Of a stretch of 28,791 nt of DNA, positions 15,628 through 22,818 are shown piece by piece. How positions within the stretch are numbered: position 1 is the first letter of the stretch; the number at the start of each line of letters is the position of its first letter. This DNA is from JAYEHC01 sp964490635 (lineage in GTDB: Bacteria; Patescibacteriota; Minisyncoccia; JAHIHE01; JAGLIN01): the NCBI GenBank assembly GCA_964490635.1, contig CAZBCK010000004.1, forward strand, positions 1 to 28,791, given 5' to 3'. Position numbers and translations under genes: made by a program. The notes under the pieces were generated by a model that did no database searches, had not been told where the DNA came from, and saw only the letters and a program-made list of their open reading frames with translations.

Positions 15628-16761
15628 ATGCCAATAAATTTATCCCAAAACAAAATAGGCGCTTTTCCTTCGCAGTTTGTTAGAAAAATGTTTGCGAGCG
15701 GGGAAATAATAAACGCTGATGAAAATAATATTCAACCGGCGGGTGTTGATTTGAGCGTTTCGGAAGAGGGATATAGGATGAAAGGCGCGTTCTTGCCGAG
15801 GAAAAATGAAAGCGTGAGAGAAATTATCAAGGAAGAATCTTTGTATAAAATAAATTTAAATAATCCTCTGGAAAAAAACGGAATATATTTGATTAAGCTT
15901 AATGAACGATTAAGCTTGCCGGAAAATATCTTCGCGTTTTCTTCTTCAAGAAGTTCTGTGGGGAGAATTGATCTGCAGACAAGATTGATCGTTGATGGCT
16001 ATTCAAGATTTGACAGCATCCCCGTTGGTTACAAAGGCGAATTATGGCTTCAGGTTATTCCGAAGTCTTTTTTAATAAAACTTAATTTTAAAGATAGATT
16101 AAATCAAATCAGATTTTTCAACGGCGAGGCAAAAGTTGGCGGTCAGGAAATAGAAAAAATCTATTCGGAACGAGAACTTCTTTTTGACGAGAACTTGAAT
16201 TTTGCCGGTTCCGATGAAAAAATAGCCAGAGACAGCAATGGCGGTATCGTTATGAATATAAATTTAAGCGGAGAAAAAAGCAGTGGAATAGTGGGATATA
16301 AAAAATTGCTGATTGACTGCGTTTTGGATTTTTCAAAAAAGAATTATTATAACCCAGATGATTTTTTTGAACCGGTTTACGCTCCAAAAAACGGCAAGCT
16401 GATTTTGGAAAAAGAGTCATTCTATATTTTTTCCACAAAAGAATATATTAGAGTTCCAGGCAATTTTGCCTCGGAAATGGTCGCTTACGATATTTATAAC
16501 GGAGAATTCCGAAGCCATTACGCCGGGTTTTTTGATCCGGGGTTTGGCTATGGCAAGGACGGAGAAATAAAAGGCAGGCAAGCGGTTTTGGAAATTAGGT
16601 CTTATGAAAATAATTTTATCTTCCAGGATGGTCAGCCAATTTGCCGAATGAATTTTGAAAAACTGGTTGAGCCCGCTGATTTTATCTACAGCGAAGAAAT
16701 TGGCTCGCATTACGCAAATCAGTCCGGACCGAAATTGAGTAAGCATTTTAGGGGGAAATAA
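15628..16761 (+). CDS. dcd: Two-domain dCTP deaminase-like protein
   Basis: 377 residues, about twice the length of single-domain Dcd/dUTPase-like proteins. The first half has QPAGVDLS (36-43) and SSSRSSVGRIDLQTRLIVDG, the trimer-interface and nucleotide-site signature. The second half repeats the fold, with HYAGFFDPGFGYG and AVLEIRS, where the second contains the Glu expected to act as catalytic base. This arrangement matches the long bidomain 2'-deoxycytidine 5'-triphosphate deaminases known from Alphaproteobacteria. The reaction is dCTP to dUTP plus ammonia, supplying dTMP synthesis. No SD is visible at the ATG. Confidence 0.8.
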   Translation: MPINLSQNKIGAFPSQFVRKMFASGEIINADENNIQPAGVDLSVSEEGYRMKGAFLPRKNESVREIIKEESLYKINLNNPLEKNGIYLIKLNERLSLPENIFAFSSSRSSVGRIDLQTRLIVDGYSRFDSIPVGYKGELWLQVIPKSFLIKLNFKDRLNQIRFFNGEAKVGGQEIEKIYSERELLFDENLNFAGSDEKIARDSNGGIVMNINLSGEKSSGIVGYKKLLIDCVLDFSKKNYYNPDDFFEPVYAPKNGKLILEKESFYIFSTKEYIRVPGNFASEMVAYDIYNGEFRSHYAGFFDPGFGYGKDGEIKGRQAVLEIRSYENNFIFQDGQPICRMNFEKLVEPADFIYSEEIGSHYANQSGPKLSKHFRGK

Positions 16762-16902
16762 AGTTGATGGTAAAAATAAGGTTTTAATATAAAAAAGTTG
16801 ATTTGAATTTTGTATATTTAGATGATGAATTAGAGGGATAGGTCAAATGTATTGCTGTCGTTCTGAACTTGTTTCAAAATCTTCTGTCTGACGGGTTTTG
16901 TC

Positions 16903-17243
16903 TGTGATTTATTTCATCGGATTTTCAAATCTGTCATTCCTGCGGAGGAAGGAACAACAAGGTTTGTTCTGTGAAATAAATTATTGTTGGTTCAGTATCT
17001 CTGACCTGAACCAGATATTTCTTAGAATGCAATTAAAAAACTTCTGTCTTTTTGTAGTTCTATAATAATTGTGAATTTAGGAACGGTAGTTGGTTATAGA
17101 TAGATTGAAAGAAATATAAGGTTCAGGTCAGAGACACTAAACCAACAACAGAATAGACTAAAAAAATAAAAATAACACTCATTGAGATAAAATGGATTCC
17201 TGCCTCCGCAGGAATGACAAATATGGTTCTGTGAAATAAATTA
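16903..17243. repeat. Nested inverted-repeat cluster upstream of smc
   Basis: In the 530-bp gap between dcd and smc, three layers of inverted repeats share one centre near 17070. The outer layer is gatttatttca (about 16906) against TGAAATAAAT (17232-17241). The middle layer is GTCATTCCTGCGGAGG (16933-16948) against its exact complement at 17203-17218. The inner layer starts TTGGTTCAGTATCTCTGACC (16987-17012) and pairs at 24 of 26 positions with 17120-17145. The 18-mer gttctgtgaaataaatta also occurs as a direct repeat at 16966 and 17226. The right middle arm has its own hairpin (ATTCCTGC-ctcc-GCAGGAAT, 17196-17215). No ORF of note lies inside. After it, ttctacttt-type short repeats (about 17253-17282) lead to the smc start. 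Confidence 0.8.
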
Positions 17244-17291
17244 CTTTATTAACTTTCTACTTTTTCTACTTTCTACTTTTAACTTTTTTTA

Positions 17292-19568
17292 ATGTATCTA
17301 AAAAAACTTGAAATTTCCGGGTTTAAGTCGTTTGCCAATAAAACGATTTTGGATTTTCCGCAAGGAATAACGGCTGTGGTTGGACCGAATGGTTCAGGAA
17401 AGTCAAATGTTGCCGATGCGGTGAAGTGGGTTTTGGGCGAGCAGAGTATGAAAAGTTTGCGCGGGAAAAAAGGCGAAGATGTAATTTTTACCGGGAGTGA
17501 TAAAAAATCAAAAATGAGCGCTGCCGCTGTTTCTTTGTATTTTGACAACAGCGACAAAAAGATGCCTCTTGATTATGAAGAGGTTATTTTGACAAGAAAG
17601 CTTTTTAGAAATGGCGATAGTGAATACCTAATAAATAAAAGCAGAGTGCGTTTGATAGATATTGTTGAATTATTGGCAAAGTCGGGTGTGAGCCAAAGGG
17701 GATATTGTGTTATCAATCAGGGAATGGCGGATTCAATTTTGATTGCGACTCCCGCGGAAAGAATGGTTATTTTTGAAGAAGCGACCGGCGTGCGGAAATT
17801 CCAAATAAAAAAACAACAGACAATCAGCAAGCTTGAGTCAACGGGAAGAAATCTGCAACGCGTCAAAGATCTCTTAAATGAAATAGAGCCGCGCTTGAAT
17901 TCTCTGAAAAGGCAGGCGAATAAAGCTCAGAAAAGAAATAGCGTGGAAAAGGAATTGAAAGATGAACAAGAAAAACTGTTTTCAAATATTTGGAATGATT
18001 TGAATAAAAGAAATAAAAAATATAAATCCGACAAAGAAGATCTGGAAAATTTCATTAATAAACTTTCAAAAGATACTATTGATATTAAGAAAAAACTTTC
18101 CCGAAATAAAAATGACAGTGGGAATTATCAGGAGAAGTTTGATAATTTACAGAGAGAAATGAACTCTTTGCGGGAAGTTATAAATAATTTGCAAAAAAAT
18201 CTTTCTATAGTAGAGGGAAGGACGCAGATTGAAAATGAAAGAAAGGAGAAAATAGAAAATCCTGAATATGTGCCGATAAATCTTGGTTATGTCAAAGAAA
18301 AAATTTCTAAAATAGTTTCTATGTATAATATTTTTTTTAGCTCAATAGAAAAATTAGCCAGTCTTGAAAATATTGGATTAATCAGAAAAGAAGGAATTGA
18401 CGTTAGAAAAAACATAGAATCGCTTTTTAAAGAAATCAGAGATGGGAAGGTAAATCAAAATAACGCAAAAATTGAATTTGACGATAGCAATTTAAAAAAG
18501 CTTGAATCCGAAAAAACGGAAATACTTGTCAGGATTAAAAATCAAGACGAGAAATATAAAAAAGCGAGAAACGATATACATAATTTAAACAAGGAAGAAC
18601 AAGAGAAGAGAAAGTCATTTTTTGAATTGGAAAGAAGTTTGCAAATCAAGCAAGACGAGATGAATAAATTTAAGGATAATTTAAATCAAATAAATATAGA
18701 ACTTGCGAAATTTGAAGTTAGAAAAGAAGATCTGATAAATGAGATTAAAGATGAATTTGACGAAGTGGAATTACTGAATAATATTCAAAACGGTACTATT
18801 ATAAAAAATACAAGCGAAGAAAATTCCAGCAGTAATTATTTTGACAGGGAAGAATCAAGATCAAAAATAAGGAGATTGAAAATTCAACTGGAACAAATTG
18901 GAGGGATTGATCCTTTGATCGTTGAAGAATATGAAGAAACAAAAAATAGATTTGAATTTTTATTGGCGCAGTCAAATGATCTGGAACAAGCATCAGAAAA
19001 ATTAAAAACAGTGATTGACGAACTTGATCAAAAAGTTGAAGAGATATTCAAATCATCATTTAAGAAAATAAACGAGGAGTTTGGCAAATACTTCAGAATT
19101 ATTTTTGGCGGAGGAAAAGCGAATTTGTCAGTAAAATATTCTGTTAAACAAGAAGAGAAAAACAAAAAAGAAGATAGCGGAATGAAGGAAGCTGAAGAAA
19201 ATAAAAAAGAAGAGAAAAAGATCGCCGGAATTGAAATAAACGCTTTTCCTCCCGGAAAGAAAATAAGCAATTTAAATATGCTCTCAGGAGGAGAAAGAGC
19301 GCTTATTTCAATCGCGGTTCTCTTCGCGATTATTTCCAACAACCCGCCGCCCTTTTCTGTTCTTGATGAAATTGACGCCGCTTTGGACGAGTCTAACTCG
19401 GAAAAAATCGCCGAAATTTCCAACGAGGTCGCGTCAAAGACACAATTTATAGTTATCACTCACAATCGCGAAATGATGAAACACGCAAAAGTTTTATATG
19501 GAGTGACGATGCAGGATGATGGAGTTTCAAAGATCATTTCGTTGGAGTTAGAAGGAACGAAAAAATGA
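17292..19568 (+). CDS. smc: Short SMC-type chromosome segregation ATPase lacking a canonical hinge
   Basis: 758 residues, against about 1150-1200 for ordinary bacterial SMC. The N-terminal head is complete (YLKKLEISGFKSFANKT; Walker A GPNGSGKSN at about 32-40; Q-loop region VINQGMADSIL). The C-terminal head has LSGGERALISIAVLFAI (about 663-679) and FSVLDEIDAALDESNS (about 686-701). Between them lie two coiled-coil arms (about 165-320 and 395-590). In the middle there is only a ~65-residue helical stretch (about 325-388, from YVPINLGYVKEKISKI to FKEIRDGKV) instead of a ~150-200-residue glycine-rich hinge. A K/E-rich insert (about 620-645) lies in the C-terminal lobe. No frameshift explains the short length. 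A RecN- or Rad50-like ATPase is an alternative, but the head motifs are SMC-like. Confidence 0.85.
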   Translation: MYLKKLEISGFKSFANKTILDFPQGITAVVGPNGSGKSNVADAVKWVLGEQSMKSLRGKKGEDVIFTGSDKKSKMSAAAVSLYFDNSDKKMPLDYEEVILTRKLFRNGDSEYLINKSRVRLIDIVELLAKSGVSQRGYCVINQGMADSILIATPAERMVIFEEATGVRKFQIKKQQTISKLESTGRNLQRVKDLLNEIEPRLNSLKRQANKAQKRNSVEKELKDEQEKLFSNIWNDLNKRNKKYKSDKEDLENFINKLSKDTIDIKKKLSRNKNDSGNYQEKFDNLQREMNSLREVINNLQKNLSIVEGRTQIENERKEKIENPEYVPINLGYVKEKISKIVSMYNIFFSSIEKLASLENIGLIRKEGIDVRKNIESLFKEIRDGKVNQNNAKIEFDDSNLKKLESEKTEILVRIKNQDEKYKKARNDIHNLNKEEQEKRKSFFELERSLQIKQDEMNKFKDNLNQINIELAKFEVRKEDLINEIKDEFDEVELLNNIQNGTIIKNTSEENSSSNYFDREESRSKIRRLKIQLEQIGGIDPLIVEEYEETKNRFEFLLAQSNDLEQASEKLKTVIDELDQKVEEIFKSSFKKINEEFGKYFRIIFGGGKANLSVKYSVKQEEKNKKEDSGMKEAEENKKEEKKIAGIEINAFPPGKKISNLNMLSGGERALISIAVLFAIISNNPPPFSVLDEIDAALDESNSEKIAEISNEVASKTQFIVITHNREMMKHAKVLYGVTMQDDGVSKIISLELEGTKK

Positions 19569-19586
19569 GTTTAAATTAAAACATCT

Positions 19587-20186
19587 ATGAATAAAAGTCA
19601 GAAAATGATAGAAAATATTAATGTGGTGGCTGAGTTGGTTGATGTTCTGGATAAAAACGGAAATATTACCGGGATCTCAAAATCAATATTAAAAGTTCAT
19701 CAGGATGATTCTTGGCATCAAGCGTCTCATGTTTGGGTTTTCAATTCTGAGGGAGAAATTATTTTACAAAAGCGTGCTGAGAAGGGAATGTACTTTCCCG
19801 GTTTATGGGATATTCCCGCTGCGGGACAGACTTCCAAGGGAGAAAATCCCGATGAGACGGCAATCAGAGAACTTTATGAAGAAATTGGCATTAAAGCAGA
19901 TTCCAAAAAGCTGAAAAAGATTGAAGTAAGAAAAGTTTCTATGAATGTTCCCGAAAAAAATTATTATAATAATGAATTTGATCATATATATTTATATAAA
20001 TTTAATGGTAATATCTCAGAATTAGAGTTACAAAAAAGAGAAGTGGACCATATAAAGTTTATGCCGATAGATAAATTTAAACTGGAAATTCAAGATCCGG
20101 AATTATATAAAAAATATGTGCCTCATGGTGAATATTATTTTGATATAATCAGAGCGATAAGGAAAGAGTTGAATTCTAAAATATGA
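19587..20186 (+). CDS. NUDIX hydrolase, Idi/YfcD-like
   Basis: 199 residues. The Nudix box GQTSKGENPDETAIRELYEEIGI (about 79-101, read in part) has all the G, E, REL-EE-G positions. The preceding part (DDSWHQASHVWVFN, LQKRAEKGMYFPGLWDIP) is like isopentenyl-diphosphate isomerase and YfcD-type NUDIX proteins, so the substrate is a nucleotide- or isoprenoid-type diphosphate that cannot be fixed from sequence. It starts 18 bp after smc, so the two are probably co-transcribed. The ATG at 19587 was chosen; a second ATG at 19608 is possible because no SD helps. Confidence 0.85.
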   Translation: MNKSQKMIENINVVAELVDVLDKNGNITGISKSILKVHQDDSWHQASHVWVFNSEGEIILQKRAEKGMYFPGLWDIPAAGQTSKGENPDETAIRELYEEIGIKADSKKLKKIEVRKVSMNVPEKNYYNNEFDHIYLYKFNGNISELELQKREVDHIKFMPIDKFKLEIQDPELYKKYVPHGEYYFDIIRAIRKELNSKI

Positions 20187-20212
20187 ATTTTCGTTTTTTA
20201 GCTATCATGATC

Positions 20213-20241
20213 TTGACATTAACTTTTTTACGCTTTATATT
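20213..20241 (+). promoter_or_regulatory. Strong promoter of the secreted peptidase gene
   Basis: TTGACA (20213-20218), a 17-bp spacer, TATATT (20236-20241): 11 of 12 consensus positions. It gives a leader of about 150 nt. In that leader an SD-like aagga (20245-20249) precedes a six-codon ORF (MNKTIF, 20259-20279). Confidence 0.8.
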
Positions 20242-20288
20242 AGTAAGGAAAAAATAATATGAACAAAACGATCTTTTAAAATATATTA

Positions 20289-20338
20289 AACAATCAAGAC
20301 AGCTGCCAATAATATCATTAGCGGATATCTTGACTGTT
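20289..20338 (+). promoter_or_regulatory. Leader hairpin before the secreted peptidase
   Basis: AACAATCAAGA (20289-20299) and TCTTGACTGTT (20328-20338) pair at 10 of 11 positions, with weak extra pairing inside. No T-run follows, so it is not a terminator. It lies between the promoter and the SD and could affect mRNA stability or translation. Confidence 0.5.
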
Positions 20339-20399
20339 TGAACCTAAAATGGAAATTTTCACTTTATGGACGAATGGTCAAAACAGGAGGTTCCTGAAA

Positions 20400-22109
20400 A
20401 TGAGAAGAACAAAATATTTGACAACAAGTGTGATCTTGTGTCTGTTGTTAGTATTTACTGCAACAGCGCAAGCGCAAACAGAAGAAGATAATGCGTCATT
20501 TATATCACAGAGTGGCGCGAAGATCGGCGCGATTCCGGAAGATGCTGTCGTAGTATCTATGCCGCGAGATGCTACTTTACCAGTCAGTTTTGATTGGAGA
20601 GATGTAGACGGAGTTGATTGGATGACTTCGGTCAAATCGCAAATTGGTGGCACTTGCTGGGCGTTTAGCGCGACCGCAGTAGTAGAAGCAGTGATTAATA
20701 TTCAGATGAATGATCCAACATTAGATGTTGATTTGTCGGAATGGCAATTAGTCTCTGCCTGCTGTGAAGCCGGAGGCAGTAGCGGAGGATACCCGGAAAA
20801 AGCTCTTGAATATATGAGAGGAGGAATACTTACCGAGGAAGAGTTTCCTTATGTTGGAGGGGTATCCTGTAGTTGCGACTTGCCAGATGGCTGGGAGGAG
20901 AACGGCTCGTGGAGTATTGTCAATTATATTTATATTGACAATACTACTGAGGATTTCAAAAGAGCGCTTGTAAAGTACGGTCCCATGGCGGTCGTTTTGA
21001 ACCCGGGTGATATGAGTGTGTTAGACACCACTGATATTGCCAGTACTAGCATCGACACTGCTAAATTTAGGGAAATTCCCACTGCTTGCCATGCCGTTGC
21101 GCTAGTAGGGTACAACGATATGGGAAATTACTGGATTATTAAAGATAGTGGTAATTTCGAATCCTTCGGTTTTGGAGGACCAGGTTATAAGACAATCCCA
21201 TACGGAGAGATTGAAAGACATAATTATGCCTTTGTTATAACTGGTGTTTCCAAAAACACAGGGGTTTGGGAAAAGCCGACTGTTGCCACTGCTTCATCAT
21301 ACTCTGACGAAGATCATTCGCCAGGGAAAGCAATTGATAAAAACCAGAGAACATCATGGCGGTCGGAAAAAAACGACAAGGAAGACTCTTGGATACAATT
21401 TGATTTGGAAGAAGAAAAACCAGTGAAGATGATTCGGATGATGGTTTTTCCCACTGTCGTACCATTGACAGTGGATGTCCAAGTTTCAAACGATGCTATG
21501 AACTGGAAAACGGTGGCATCAGATGGCATTGTGAAAAGGGGCAATACCTTTTACACAATTCCATTTGATCAAACGACTGCCAGATATATAAAAGTTATAG
21601 AAAAGTCGTTTGACGGATCATTCGGGACATGTGTAGAATTTAACATCTACATTCCCGATGAAATAGGAGAATGGACAGATCCAGTTTGGGCATGGTCGCC
21701 AACATGGTGGGGAAATGGATTTGATCCAAGAATAGCGATAGACAATGATCTCAATACCCACTGGTTCTCGGGATCATACCAAAGTAGTTTTCCTAAGTGG
21801 ATATTCTTTGCTATGGATGAGATCATAGCAATGGATAAAGTGCGAATAATGATTTTTTCATCTGATCTTCCGATGGAAATTGATATTCAAGTGTCTGATG
21901 GCACTTTGCCGACAGACACCTATCCATACTTGCCGTGGGAATGGGAAATAGTGTTGTCTAATTTTACCGTTACGGAGGGCAATACTTTTGTGGAAATTCC
22001 ATTTTCGGAAACAGTTAATGCCAGATATGTAAAAGTCTGGCAGACGAGCCACAACAAGCTCGGCAGAAATTTTGGAACATGCACCGAGTTTGATGTGCAT
22101 GTGATATAA
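20400..22109 (+). CDS. Secreted papain-like (C1A) peptidase with two discoidin-like domains
   Basis: 569 residues from ATG 20400, chosen because a perfect SD (AGGAGG, 20385-20390) lies 9 bp upstream and the protein then starts with a classic signal peptide (MRRTKYLTTSVILCLLLVF, cleavage after AQA). A further in-frame ATG at 20349 would spoil this. The peptidase has Q81 and C86 (QIGGTCWAF), H231 (CHAVALVGYND) and, where papain has Asn in KNSWG, Asp249 (IIKDSGN). Two C-terminal F5/8 type C (discoidin) domains follow (about 295-421 and 431-569), with AIDKNQRTSWRS and AIDNDLNTHWFSG as matching signatures and FGTCVEF / FGTCTEF at their ends. Such domains bind glycans or lipids. No cell-wall anchor is visible. 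It probably acts outside the cell on protein substrates, tethered by carbohydrate binding. Confidence 0.88.
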   Translation: MRRTKYLTTSVILCLLLVFTATAQAQTEEDNASFISQSGAKIGAIPEDAVVVSMPRDATLPVSFDWRDVDGVDWMTSVKSQIGGTCWAFSATAVVEAVINIQMNDPTLDVDLSEWQLVSACCEAGGSSGGYPEKALEYMRGGILTEEEFPYVGGVSCSCDLPDGWEENGSWSIVNYIYIDNTTEDFKRALVKYGPMAVVLNPGDMSVLDTTDIASTSIDTAKFREIPTACHAVALVGYNDMGNYWIIKDSGNFESFGFGGPGYKTIPYGEIERHNYAFVITGVSKNTGVWEKPTVATASSYSDEDHSPGKAIDKNQRTSWRSEKNDKEDSWIQFDLEEEKPVKMIRMMVFPTVVPLTVDVQVSNDAMNWKTVASDGIVKRGNTFYTIPFDQTTARYIKVIEKSFDGSFGTCVEFNIYIPDEIGEWTDPVWAWSPTWWGNGFDPRIAIDNDLNTHWFSGSYQSSFPKWIFFAMDEIIAMDKVRIMIFSSDLPMEIDIQVSDGTLPTDTYPYLPWEWEIVLSNFTVTEGNTFVEIPFSETVNARYVKVWQTSHNKLGRNFGTCTEFDVHVI

Positions 22110-22110
22110 A

Positions 22111-22170
22111 AAAGGAGGAATAACCAAAATATGAGGATAGCTTGCGCATAGCTATTCCTCTTTTTATTTT
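22111..22170 (+). terminator. Terminator with an alternative pairing (attenuator-like)
   Basis: GAGGATAGC (22133-22141) pairs with GCTATTCCTC (22151-22160) and is followed by TTTTTATTTT. Just upstream, an SD-like aaaggaggaata (22111-22122) can instead pair with tattcctcttt (22153-22163), leaving one G bulged. The two stems exclude each other. A six-codon ORF (ATG 22131, MRIACA) with this SD lies across the stem. It ends the peptidase transcript; whether it is also regulated is a guess. Confidence 0.7.
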
Positions 22171-22205
22171 ATGGATCAATTTTGCTTCAAATTTTGCCTC
22201 ATTGT

Positions 22206-22234
22206 TTGACACCAGTAAAATTTTGAATTAAGAT
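22206..22234 (+). promoter_or_regulatory. Promoter of the putative zinc-ribbon gene
   Basis: TTGACA (22206-22211), a 17-bp spacer, TAAGAT (22229-22234). The gene start follows 35 bp later, behind an SD aaaggagg. Confidence 0.75.
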
Positions 22235-22269
22235 AAATTTAAATAAAGAAATAAAAGGAGGAACTATAA

Positions 22270-22647
22270 ATGGAATGTCCGGTTTGCGGTGCGAAAATGT
22301 CCGGTTTGCTTTGGTTTGATGGCTCAAGGGCATTTTTTCAATGTCTGGAAAATCCAAATCATCTTTTACTTCATGTTGAAACTCTTAAGACTTTGCCAGA
22401 AAAAGTAACTATAGTTATTGATAGAGAAGAAAGAATAAGAGAAGCAAATGTTTCAATGGTTTTTATTGACTCAAAAGAAGCTAAGAGAATAGCTGCTATG
22501 GGGTCAAGAGTTGCATCACCTGCTGTTATGGATATTATGAGTAATATAACAAAAAAAGTGATTGCAATTCTCAGCGACAAATATACGGAAAGTATCGTGA
22601 TAGTTTTATTGGAAATAAAATACAAGAAAAATTTAAAAGGAGGATAA
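22270..22647 (+). CDS. Small putative zinc-ribbon protein of unknown function
   Basis: 125 residues. The N-terminus MECPVCGAKMSGLLWFDGSR has C3 and C6 in a CxxC knuckle, with C25 and H31 (CLENPNH) as the probable second pair, giving a CCCH-type site. The rest is a predicted alpha/beta stretch (VTIVIDREERIREANVSMVF, then two hydrophobic helices near IMSNITKKVIAILSDKY) with no motif I recognise. It is not secreted. A strong promoter, an SD (aaaggagg, 7 bp from the ATG) and a terminator make it a single-gene unit, unusually well equipped for this window. It lies between two genes for secreted proteins. Confidence 0.75.
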   Translation: MECPVCGAKMSGLLWFDGSRAFFQCLENPNHLLLHVETLKTLPEKVTIVIDREERIREANVSMVFIDSKEAKRIAAMGSRVASPAVMDIMSNITKKVIAILSDKYTESIVIVLLEIKYKKNLKGG

Positions 22648-22660
22648 TGTAAGAAATTTT

Positions 22661-22687
22661 AGAACAGATTTAGTCTGTTCTTTTTTT
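22661..22687 (+). terminator. Intrinsic terminator
   Basis: AGAACAGA (22661-22668), a five-base loop, TCTGTTCT (22674-22681), then a T-run to 22687. Confidence 0.9.
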
Positions 22688-22706
22688 AAGACAAAAATTG
22701 ATATCT

Positions 22707-22743
22707 GACAAAATTTTGTCTAATTATTTTTTTATGTTAAGAT
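22707..22743 (+). promoter_or_regulatory. Promoter with an overlapping palindrome, for the secreted repeat protein
   Basis: TTGTCT (22716-22721), a 16-bp spacer, TAAGAT (22738-22743). The perfect 14-bp palindrome GACAAAATTTTGTC (22707-22720) covers five of the six -35 bases, the usual place for a repressor operator. The leader is about 70 nt and ends in the SD aaaggaggtg. Confidence 0.6.
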
Positions 22744-22818
22744 GTATTTATTGTATGTGTGCTTATTTTAATATATATGTATTCAATCTTAATTTTTGAA
22801 AGGAGGTGAAAATAAAAA

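Noticed and set aside
15297..15683. Plus-strand open frame across the assembly gap
   Set aside because: It is the complement of the minus-strand frame and only stays open because of the Ns; its composition (serine- and phenylalanine-rich) is that of a shadow frame.
22635..22652. SD followed by ATG-TAA (start-stop) at the end of the putative zinc-ribbon gene
   Set aside because: The gap between SD and ATG is only 3 bp and there is no coding sequence after it; probably chance overlap with the TAATG stop-start pattern.
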